A stretch of 64,000 nucleotides of DNA from contig CAVYUP010000006.1 of the NCBI GenBank assembly GCA_963771705.1, positions 124,001 to 188,000 on the forward strand, written 5' to 3'. The notes below the pieces were generated by a model that was given only the letters and a program-made list of their open reading frames with translations, searched no databases and had not been told where the DNA came from. Of the stretch, positions 18,135 through 25,128 are shown in pieces (within the stretch, counting starts at the first letter, position 1; each line of letters begins with the position of its first letter). A program made the position numbers and the translations under genes. Origin of the DNA: DATFVA01 sp963771705 (GTDB lineage: Bacteria > Bacteroidota > Ignavibacteria > Ignavibacteriales > Ignavibacteriaceae).

Positions 18135-18467
18135 CTAATACATCAGGTAGATTTTGTTTTTGGTGTTCCAGCCGGACTGGTTTTTGTATTTGACGAAGTA
18201 GATCTTCAGGTCGGCTTGGTTGGTGTTGTCGACGAAATAAATTTTCTTATCGGCCTGGTTGGGATAGTCGGTGAAGAACCACTTCCCTTCGTTACCTTCA
18301 GCCTGGTTTCCGTATTCAACCTTATAGACTTTAAGATCGGCCTGGTTCTCGTATTCCACAACATATACTTTTACGTCAGCCTGGTTAGCATATTCAACCG
18401 AATAGACTTTCTGGGCGAACGTTAGTGCCGCGCTAAAGAAAATAAACAGAACCAGTAACATTTTCAT
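18135..18467 (-). CDS. DUF6150-family secreted repeat protein
   Basis: A 110-residue protein with a signal peptide (hydrophobic 3-16, cleavage near TFAQ). The body is almost wholly a tandem repeat of about 13 residues, of the form KVYxVEYxNQAD. Seven copies are visible, including VYSVEYANQAD, VYVVEYENQAD and IYFVKYKNQSG. This matches DUF6150, small exported proteins of unknown function predicted to form short beta strands. A GGAG lies 10 bp before the ATG, and a 4-copy hexanucleotide repeat lies just upstream. It is located between the DarTG pair and the DUF2779 nuclease gene on the same strand. Confidence 0.8.
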   Translation of the reverse strand: MKMLLVLFIFFSAALTFAQKVYSVEYANQADVKVYVVEYENQADLKVYKVEYGNQAEGNEGKWFFTDYPNQADKKIYFVDNTNQADLKIYFVKYKNQSGWNTKNKIYLMY

Positions 18468-18480
18468 AACTTAATTTCTC

Positions 18481-18504
18481 CATTACCATTACCATTACCA
18501 TTAC
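18481..18504. repeat. Hexanucleotide microsatellite CATTAC x4 upstream of the DUF6150 gene
   Basis: Four perfect CATTAC units (GTAATG read on the minus strand) end 13 bp upstream of the DUF6150 start codon and abut its GGAG ribosome site. Each unit contains TAATG, but the ATG of the last unit is out of frame with the gene. Copy-number change would alter leader spacing rather than the reading frame. Confidence 0.85.
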
Positions 18505-18549
18505 AACGTCTGTTTGTCCCGACCTGGTCCAGGTGCGGTTACGAACCTA

Positions 18550-20031
18550 TCAATTCGCGCTTAGTACCTCGAAGATCCTGACCATGGCGAGGGTGTCGGT
18601 GCCGCAGTAGGCAAGAAGCTGGCGGCGGACTTCGCTTACACGGTTCAGGTCTTCCTCAAAATACAATCCCTCGAAGGCGCGGGAAGCCGTTCCTCCCTCC
18701 CCTATCTCAATCTCAGAGTAAGACATCTCAGGTACCAGCGCAGGGAGAACCGACTTTATAGAATAGCTTCCGTTCATTGCGGGAGTATAATACTGCTTCT
18801 GCCTGAACGGGAGCATCAGGTCGGTTATCCTCGAGAGGATATTATTTATCCTGCTGCTGTAAGCCGGGAAATCCCTGGCAAGTTCCTTTAACCGCGAGCA
18901 CTCAAATGTCTGATTATATACCAGGACATCCCCTCTCTTCCCGATATCCCTCAGCAGGCTCTCAAGGAACGGGATTCTCGGATCGCCGGAAGCATCGGCA
19001 AGGAACTCGTAATGGATCGTTTCGGAAATGTGGGTTTCCTTATAATGAATCGAATACTGAAACGGGATCTGCTGATAAGGACGAGAGTTATTAAACAAAG
19101 GCACGGCGGGATTCATCGTTTCAAAATCAAGGAAATAAAGAGGATAAGTAAGCGAATCCAGGAATTCCCTGACAGCCTTCCTGTCGATGTGAGGCGTTCT
19201 GTTCCTGTAACTATCCACCTGCAGGAACTGCGAAGCATTCAGCGGATAATCGAGAGGAATATCATCCAGGCGGACTATCCCCTCATTATACATGGCGAAC
19301 TTTTTCTTCGACTGGAGTCCCCCTATATCAAACACCGAATTCTCCGGGATATGCTTCCAGCAGTAGCCCATAAAGGAGCAGGTGTAAGGATCGGAGCAGT
19401 AGGGACCGATATCAGTAGCGGGGATCTCCTTACGCGCCAGCAGATTTTTAAACCTTTTAATATCCTCCTGAACGGCGTACTGCATCTCAAGCACCTGAGA
19501 GCGCACCGATTCAACAATAAACAGCTCACCAACTGCCAGCTCACCCTGCCGGGTATACTTATTATTTATATAGACGATAGAGACGTCGGCTACATCCAGT
19601 CTGCAGTTTGAAATGACATAATACTGAACCGCGGCATCGGGGATATGGACGTCCTTAACCTGGGTGGTACTTTTCACCTCATAGATCTTCCACTTATTTC
19701 CGCGCCTCACCAGGATATCGGCAATAACCAGCACCTCATCAAAGAGAAAGGCAGCTTCATAAATCACCTTTTGGCCGCTGTCGATCAATTCCTTTGTGAG
19801 TTTTATTTGCTCATCCGATCTCGAATGGTCCTCAAAGGGGAGTGACGCATCTACGCCGCCGGGGAAAAGCGACTGCGCGAGCTTACCCACATTGTGTCCT
19901 GTTTGGAATATCGCCTGCTGAGAATCGGTTATCTCATCGGCCCAGTCGTAGTGATGCTTATAAAGGTAGAGATCCTTCTCGCACTGGAGACCCTTCAGGA
20001 AAGAAGATTTACTTAAAAGATGTGCTCCCAT
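18550..20031 (-). CDS. DUF2779 protein: Cas4/AddB-like Fe-S nuclease plus DEDD-exonuclease-like domain
   Basis: A 493-residue protein. The N-terminal half has a PD-(D/E)XK nuclease core: D105 in LVIADIL, then E118 and K120 in IYEVKST. Four cysteines (C17, C212, C218, C224) are arranged as in the Fe-S clamps of Cas4 and AddB. The C-terminal half carries an RNase H-fold exonuclease pattern: D302 and E304 in YFLDFETMNP, then VYNQTFECSRL and a late GTDTLAM. Both are consistent with DNA processing, but no biochemical role is established for DUF2779. It lies 83 bp downstream of a WYL regulator on the same strand, so it is probably controlled by it. Confidence 0.8.
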   Translation of the reverse strand: MGAHLLSKSSFLKGLQCEKDLYLYKHHYDWADEITDSQQAIFQTGHNVGKLAQSLFPGGVDASLPFEDHSRSDEQIKLTKELIDSGQKVIYEAAFLFDEVLVIADILVRRGNKWKIYEVKSTTQVKDVHIPDAAVQYYVISNCRLDVADVSIVYINNKYTRQGELAVGELFIVESVRSQVLEMQYAVQEDIKRFKNLLARKEIPATDIGPYCSDPYTCSFMGYCWKHIPENSVFDIGGLQSKKKFAMYNEGIVRLDDIPLDYPLNASQFLQVDSYRNRTPHIDRKAVREFLDSLTYPLYFLDFETMNPAVPLFNNSRPYQQIPFQYSIHYKETHISETIHYEFLADASGDPRIPFLESLLRDIGKRGDVLVYNQTFECSRLKELARDFPAYSSRINNILSRITDLMLPFRQKQYYTPAMNGSYSIKSVLPALVPEMSYSEIEIGEGGTASRAFEGLYFEEDLNRVSEVRRQLLAYCGTDTLAMVRIFEVLSAN

Positions 20032-20114
20032 TATACACCTCAGGCAATTAAATATTTATTAAACTCACCCAAAAATAAAATCTCTCCCCGCAAAAAGCGT
20101 ATCAGAGAATGATA

Positions 20115-20975
20115 CTAATAATTGCTGAGGACGTCGCGGGCGAGGCCGATCACCTGGTCCCTTAGCTCAGGGGGATCGAGCACCCTGACGCCTTCGCCGC
20201 GGCTGACGATCCAGCCGGCTATCTCATTAAGCGAATTAACAGTACACTCAAATACGATCGAACCGTCATCATTCCTGGTGATCTTTTGATCATTCATGAG
20301 CATACGAGGGCGCACGCGCTCGGCCCAATAAGGAGAAAGCCAGAGCCTCACCCTGAACTTATCCGTACCGAGCCAGCTTTTCCAGGAATGATCGAACAGC
20401 TCCGAAAAGCTATAGCCGCCCTTTTCGAATTTACTACCAGTTGATTTAACGCTGACGATCTTATCGACGATATACTGCTTCATCTTCCCGTCAGAGCCCG
20501 CAAGCAGCCGCCAGCTCCCCTCACCCTGGTAGATGAGGAGCGGGTGAATCTCCTTCGCGTGTTCAACGCTGGAACCCATCTTATTATAATCGATCAGGGC
20601 CGTTTCGCAGGAATCGATGCAGAGCTGAAGAGTAACGAGAGTATTAAGGGCGCCGATGCCGCGTTTTTCGACAAGGAGAGAAGTAGATTTATCGGGAGCA
20701 TAGTCGTTATGATTAAACCCCGCATAATGAAGAATAATATCTACGAGCATTTTACGGGGAAGATCCGAAGAGATGCAGACGCCGTCTTTTTTATGGGAAT
20801 GGATATCGATGCCGAAGGAGCGGAGGTCCTGCAGATCGCGTTTGATAGTAAGCTCCTCCACGTGGAAATAGTCGGCAAGATCGAACGTTCTTACAGGTTT
20901 AGGGAAAACATTACCCGAAAGGCAGATCCCGAGGATCTCGATCTGGCGTTTAAATTTGGACTGAAACTCGAACAT
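20115..20975 (-). CDS. WYL-domain transcriptional regulator
   Basis: A 286-residue protein with a winged helix-turn-helix at the N-terminus (DLADYFHVEELTIKRDLQDL, about 37-56), followed by a WYL sensor domain containing LIYQGEGSWRLLAGSDG and a C-terminal WCX-like part (WIVSRGEGVRVLDPPEL). WYL regulators bind nucleotides or nucleic acid ligands and often repress DNA-damage or phage-defence genes. It is the first gene of a two-gene unit with the DUF2779 nuclease (83-bp gap) and is divergent from the ARPP-1 gene at 21118. The shared 142-bp divergent region is the natural place for its operator; no clear palindrome was identified there. Confidence 0.85.
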   Translation of the reverse strand: MFEFQSKFKRQIEILGICLSGNVFPKPVRTFDLADYFHVEELTIKRDLQDLRSFGIDIHSHKKDGVCISSDLPRKMLVDIILHYAGFNHNDYAPDKSTSLLVEKRGIGALNTLVTLQLCIDSCETALIDYNKMGSSVEHAKEIHPLLIYQGEGSWRLLAGSDGKMKQYIVDKIVSVKSTGSKFEKGGYSFSELFDHSWKSWLGTDKFRVRLWLSPYWAERVRPRMLMNDQKITRNDDGSIVFECTVNSLNEIAGWIVSRGEGVRVLDPPELRDQVIGLARDVLSNY

Positions 20976-21117
20976 TACCTCTGCCCCGATGTTATAGCCT
21001 GCTGAAAAATACGATTTGCCGGGAGATTAAGCAACAGCGACGGAAAATATCATTCGATGATACGCTTCCGGGGCCCCGGTCGGTTAACTTTGCATCAGAT
21101 AACAAAAGGAGAAAGAC

Positions 21118-22020
21118 ATGCAGGTAGAAATAAGCTCATTCCACAAGCACAAGAGGCTGTCGGTCGTACAGTTCAGGAGCATCCCGGCCAACACGATAGA
21201 GTATATGTCGGGCGCGGAAGCCGTAAAAAGCGATCTTATCCAGGTAAAGGAAGTAAGCATAGCCGGCAGCGTAAACAACCTGCACCTGTTCAACCTGTCG
21301 GACCGGCACGTCTTCTTTATGGACGGGGACATACTAACGGGGGCGAAGCAGAACCGGGTGCTGAACACGAGTGTATTCATAGCGCCGAACTCGAAGATAA
21401 ATCTGCCGGTAAGCTGTGTAGAGCAGGGGCGATGGAACGCGATATCGGACAAATTCAGCGCGGCCGATTACCTGACGCCTCAGAAACTAAGAGCGCGGAA
21501 AGCGAAGGCTGTTGATGTAAGTCTAAAAGCAAAAGAAGGCTTCAGGGCCCAGCAGGGCGAAGTATGGGACGACGTAGAAAGCTACTCGACTGCATACTCC
21601 ATTAAGTCGCCCACAATGAACCTGACCGACGTATTTGACAGAAAAAAAGCAGATTTTGATACCTTCGCAAAGAACTTCCCGGTAGACGAAGGAGCGAACG
21701 GGCTGGCGATCTTCACAGACCGGGAGCTGCTGAACATCGATCTTTTCAACAGGACAGACATATACCGTGAATACTATCCCCGCATACTCCGCAGCACTGC
21801 GATGGAAGTAAGCGCGCTAAAAGATAAAGTAAACGAGATCACGGAAGCAGAAGCGGGATACAAGACAGCCGACCTTTTCGACAACCTGGAGAAGATGGAC
21901 TACACCGTCCATCCCGGTGCAGGGATCGGAACAGAAAGAAGGTTCGACGGGAATAACCTCACCGGTTTCGAGCTAAGCTACCGAGGGAGTCTCATCCACC
22001 TGGCACTGCTGAACCTGTAA
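21118..22020 (+). CDS. ARPP-1 family domain protein (DUF6569-type)
   Basis: A 300-residue protein whose first 130 residues carry the family signature: VFFMDGDILTGAKQNRVLNT, then KINLPVSCVEQGRWN. ARPP-1 (ADP-ribosylglycohydrolase and rhodanese-phosphatase-associated) domains are named for genomic association with ADP-ribose-handling genes; the molecular function is unknown. A GGAG-containing site precedes the ATG. A DarTG-like ADP-ribosylation pair lies 3 kb away. The 3' third of this gene exists again as a decayed copy at 23931-24158, showing local duplication. Confidence 0.78.
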   Translation: MQVEISSFHKHKRLSVVQFRSIPANTIEYMSGAEAVKSDLIQVKEVSIAGSVNNLHLFNLSDRHVFFMDGDILTGAKQNRVLNTSVFIAPNSKINLPVSCVEQGRWNAISDKFSAADYLTPQKLRARKAKAVDVSLKAKEGFRAQQGEVWDDVESYSTAYSIKSPTMNLTDVFDRKKADFDTFAKNFPVDEGANGLAIFTDRELLNIDLFNRTDIYREYYPRILRSTAMEVSALKDKVNEITEAEAGYKTADLFDNLEKMDYTVHPGAGIGTERRFDGNNLTGFELSYRGSLIHLALLNL

Positions 22021-22433
22021 GATTTAGGGAACAAGGGCACGGATGATACGAGGCAGGGAAAACAAAGAGAACATAAATGTTCTCTGTAGAAAGGGGCTGA
22101 AAGGGGTTTTTTTTAATCATCATTTCGATTCTGCTTTCATTTTCAGCTTTACAAGCTCAGGAAAGGAGGATGATTCTATACTTCAGTTCAGCAGTTTATT
22201 TTCCATACCAAATAGCGTAGCTTTAGCCCGTTTTTTTTACGCGGGAGAGCTTTTTTTTTAGCTGCCCATACTCAGGTATCACCTACAACGATAAAGTGCA
22301 GGCAGCCGTCTTCCGGAACCATAAACGCTACCATATTTTCAAGACCTGATCCAGGAGATCCAATATCTCAGTCATAGTGAAAAACAGATAAGACCACTGC
22401 TCCTTCAGATAGATCCAGTAATGGCAGGACGCG
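22021..22433. other. Gap of 413 bp: hairpin and degenerate A/T-run sequence, no supported gene
   Basis: The stretch begins with a hairpin at 22066-22085 (AGAGAACA and TGTTCTCT around TAAA) that may terminate the ARPP-1 transcript. It continues with three long T-runs (near 22110, 22231 and 22251) and short frames on both strands that look like eroded coding sequence. Nothing here has a start, ribosome site and adequate length together. I read it as decayed DNA at the edge of the island. Confidence 0.5.
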
Positions 22434-22850
22434 TCAGGTATCAGCCTTAGAAACCGATACCAGCAGACATGAGATAGCAAGGAGAAGTGAAATTGGTCCA
22501 AACAAAAGCTGCTCCCCCCGGCTCTCCGAAGCAAAGTTCGCGATAGTATTAAAAAACAAATACCCGGTAATTACCCAGGAAAGTATCTTTATCGTATTTG
22601 ACGGAGGTGGTCCGTCCTGGAGTCGTGCCCGCCTACGAATGACGTAAGCAAAAAGACCCAGCACCACCGCCGCAACGATACTTGAAACGCGTAATCCAAG
22701 AGTAAGCACCTCGTGCTTCCCGCCCCAGGCCAATGATACCGGCAAAACACCCGCAGCAAGAAGAAGTTGAAGCACAATGGCAAGGACAAACAGAACCGTT
22801 GCCATATTCCCGGCAACCCTACCCGTGGATTGTGAAATTGAAAATCGCAA
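22434..22850 (-). CDS. Hypothetical four-helix membrane protein
   Basis: A 138-residue protein with four hydrophobic segments: about 15-38 (TVLFVLAIVLQLLLAAG), 51-73, 88-103 (ILSWVITGYLFFNTIANF) and 114-132. Arg-rich loops (YVIRRRARLQDG) fit a cytoplasmic side. The pattern is that of a genuine inner-membrane protein, but no family was recognised. It lies downstream of the PLD-like gene on the same strand, 52 bp away, and might be cotranscribed. Confidence 0.6.
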   Translation of the reverse strand: MRFSISQSTGRVAGNMATVLFVLAIVLQLLLAAGVLPVSLAWGGKHEVLTLGLRVSSIVAAVVLGLFAYVIRRRARLQDGPPPSNTIKILSWVITGYLFFNTIANFASESRGEQLLFGPISLLLAISCLLVSVSKADT

Positions 22851-22902
22851 AAAGTAAACTCCTAAGGGAATAATTTAGAGGTATCATACGCATATAGTTT
22901 AT

Positions 22903-23769
22903 TTACTTTATACTACGCTGAATTTCCCTAAAAAGAACTTTAAATTCATCTAATGCAAAAACAAATTTAATTATAGTTTCTGCAACAAAATCTTTCTCAT
23001 TCTCTTCAATATCATTTATGTTAGTGCTATTTAGAGATATTGCAGATGTAGCTGCTATAGTATCATAATAGCCATTTCCTCCTTCCACGAGGTCAATATT
23101 CATCCCCGGTATTCTTTTTATTTGGCCGGGATTCTCTTTTAACACTTCATATTCTTTATAGGCCAGTATTCCTGATATGCGCAAGAACTTTTCTTTGGTG
23201 CCCCAGATGAACGCATTATAATTATTAACACCTGTATTTATATTAAGATTTCGCTGATCCCCCTGCATTCTGACGCGGGCATTTAACTTTTCAGATAGAA
23301 TCTGAAAAACGTAATCTCTCCAGTCCCCCCTAAAATTCGATTCGCTTCGCTGGTAAATACTATCAAAGTCAACATGCAGATGTCTTTTACAATACTCCAC
23401 CAGCTCATCGTATTCATCTTGTGACTCAGTCATATATGCTATTTCAAGTGAATTTATTTCAGAACTCAATAAGAGATTCATTGAAGAAACAATAGCATAT
23501 TTTTCATTCAAATATAATTTTGAATGGAGATTTTTAATTGAACTATATTGAAATCCAAGGCTAGTTAATTCTTTAATCGAATCAGCATCGTTTTCCCGAA
23601 TAATAAAAGTGAAAGGGACATTTCTCTTTGCAAGCTTTTCTAATGTGTTTAATAATTTATACCATTTTGCAATCCTTATATATGGAGAAACCATTAAAAC
23701 AAATTTATCCGACTCATCTATGAGAGACATAATTTTCCCCGAAATCTCAGAAGGTTTTATAAATTTCAT
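22903..23769 (-). CDS. Phospholipase-D-like domain protein (single HKD motif)
   Basis: A 288-residue protein. Residues 1-130 fit a PLD-like domain: LMVSPYIRI, then H82 and K84 in LHSKLYLNEKYAIVSSMNL with N98. There is only one HxK motif, so activity would need a homodimer, as in Nuc-type nucleases. The C-terminal half (about 150-288) has no recognised fold. Relatives include lipases, nucleases and defence-system effectors. The gene is markedly AT-rich compared with neighbours and lies inside a mosaic region bounded by gene fragments, suggesting recent acquisition. No signal peptide is present. Confidence 0.72.
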   Translation of the reverse strand: MKFIKPSEISGKIMSLIDESDKFVLMVSPYIRIAKWYKLLNTLEKLAKRNVPFTFIIRENDADSIKELTSLGFQYSSIKNLHSKLYLNEKYAIVSSMNLLLSSEINSLEIAYMTESQDEYDELVEYCKRHLHVDFDSIYQRSESNFRGDWRDYVFQILSEKLNARVRMQGDQRNLNINTGVNNYNAFIWGTKEKFLRISGILAYKEYEVLKENPGQIKRIPGMNIDLVEGGNGYYDTIAATSAISLNSTNINDIEENEKDFVAETIIKFVFALDEFKVLFREIQRSIK

Positions 23770-23930
23770 TTGCCGTCCAACTAATTGAATGTGATATTAA
23801 CTAAAAAAGGCAGGGTAAATAAGACATCCACCATTTTTCCTTGTCCAAATTTAAATAATAAGGAAAAACGAATCAATATGAAATGCAATGGATTAAAGGG
23901 TATTAATACAATCGCTTAGTAGTCCAGCAG

Positions 23931-24158
23931 CTGAACATCGATCTTTTCAACAGGACAGACATATACCGTGAATACTATCCCCGCATACTCCGGAGAACCG
24001 CGATGGAAATAAGCGTGCTTAAAGACAAAGCAAACGAGATTACGGAAGTAGAAGCGGGATACAAGACTGCCGACCTTTTCGACAATCTGGAGAAGATGGA
24101 CTATGAATTGGGACAGAAGAAGGTTCGACGGGAACGACCTCACCGGCTTCGAGCTAAG
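23931..24158 (+). pseudogene. Decayed partial copy of the ARPP-1 gene 3' region
   Basis: This segment is clearly homologous at the DNA level to 21733-21976 within the ARPP-1 gene. Both share the stretch encoding LNIDLFNRTDIYREYYPRIL and, later, AGYKTADLFDNLEKMDY. The copy has many silent-looking changes, has lost about 20 bp after the EKMDY codons, and is consequently frameshifted. There is no start or upstream two-thirds. It begins and ends abruptly, next to the PLD-like gene on one side and the coiled-coil gene on the other. Confidence 0.85.
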
Positions 24159-24191
24159 GGGGATTATCCTGATTATGCCTGGCAATTAATC

Positions 24192-24758
24192 TTAAATATT
24201 TTCCATATTTTCTCTAAGAATTTCGTTTAATAGATTAATCATGAAAGCTCTTGCAGTTAGTGAATATTTTATATCTGTAAACAAATCGCTGTCCCAGTCT
24301 TCAACAAATTCCTCTTTCCTGATATCTCTGACAAGCAGATGCTTCACAACTTCAATATTATTATTTTCGATTGCGGTACAGCTATTCCAAAATTCCTCAA
24401 AGGATTTATTGAAAAAAGGTTTATCGTCATCTGGATGAATCAATGTACTATTTAAAAACTCTTTGATCTGATCGGGTTCATTAAGAGTGTTAATTAATTC
24501 AAAGAAATCAATGTATTTTAAAATTTCGACGAAAGGTTTCTCTTTTTCGAGGCGAAGGTTTTCAAGCTTTCGCTGAAGATTTGTGTTTTGATTTTCTATT
24601 ATCTCATATTTGTTCTTCATTTTATCAAGTTCTCGATTAAGCGCTTCACGATTTTGTTCATGTGTTTTCAATTCTTTGTTCAAATGTTCTATTTCATTAT
24701 TGAGTACTAATATTTCATTATTAAATTTATTTGTTATTTTTTCAATTTTCTCATTCAA
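24192..24758 (-). CDS. AT-rich coiled-coil protein of unknown function
   Basis: A 188-residue soluble protein. Residues 1-75 form a long Asn/Glu/Lys-rich coiled coil (LVLNNEIEHLNKELKTHEQN), followed by a compact acidic helical domain of about 110 residues (FFELINTLNEPDQIKEFLN, RAFMINLLNEILREN). No enzyme motif is seen. Its start codon overlaps the end of a truncated secreted-protein gene, and its base composition is far more AT-rich than that fragment. This suggests it arrived with an insertion that cut the older gene. Function unknown. Confidence 0.6.
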   Translation of the reverse strand: MNEKIEKITNKFNNEILVLNNEIEHLNKELKTHEQNREALNRELDKMKNKYEIIENQNTNLQRKLENLRLEKEKPFVEILKYIDFFELINTLNEPDQIKEFLNSTLIHPDDDKPFFNKSFEEFWNSCTAIENNNIEVVKHLLVRDIRKEEFVEDWDSDLFTDIKYSLTARAFMINLLNEILRENMENI

Positions 24759-25008
24759 TTATTCCTCCCCAGTTGATGCCTTCGGTGAATACTACGCCTA
24801 TCGGGAATCCGTTCGGATAGCTTCCGTTGTAGATATAGTTCTTGTTGTAAGGATTGGTTATTACCCAGTCGTGAAACCCGTCTTCGCGTACCCAGGAGGT
24901 GATGCTGCTGGCATCGATGAGGCTGCCGGCGGTACCTTGAGAGAAGGCAGCGGGGGACTCGTTGAGGGTGGTAAGAAGGAAGGCAGTGACGAGAATTTTA
25001 TGTTTCAT
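24751..25008 (-). pseudogene. N-terminal fragment of a secreted-protein paralogue
   Basis: The frame encodes a signal peptide and about 60 mature residues (SLIDASSITSWVREDGFHDW, NGSYPNGFPIGVVFTEGINW). It matches the N-terminus of the full-length gene at 25129-26844, which has IIDVGKITSWVGDNGHHNW and NGSYPNGIPVGVVYSEGINW. Homology stops right after INWGG, where an Ile-Ile-Glu-stop replaces the continuing sequence, at the point where the AT-rich coiled-coil gene begins. The remaining ~500 residues are missing, including any sorting domain. The ATG at 25008 is chosen over a TTG at 25014. Confidence 0.8.
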
Positions 25009-25128
25009 TGACAACTCAATAGTTTTACTTCAGCCGACATGGGGTGTGTACCGCCGTGATACATCGGGAAAAGAGAAGCCGCAAAGACAATGGTGCACCG
25101 GGGAGCGATGCACCAATTAAATACGTTA

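Noticed and set aside
19012..19611. 199-aa frame on the + strand antisense to the DUF2779 gene
   Set aside because: Basic, low-complexity shadow of a gene with clear motifs on the other strand.
21057..21515. 152-aa frame overlapping the start of the ARPP-1 gene in another frame
   Set aside because: The ARPP-1 frame carries the family signature; this one is Arg/Gly/His-rich, typical of an out-of-frame shadow.
22043..22261. 72-aa + strand frame after the ARPP-1 gene
   Set aside because: Encoded largely by T-runs and Phe/Ser codons, overlaps a hairpin, and has no ribosome site; treated as decayed DNA.
16110..25014. Possible prophage or integrative element
   Set aside because: No integrase, recombinase, transposase, phage structural gene, tRNA or clear attachment repeats were seen; only mosaic composition and gene fragments.
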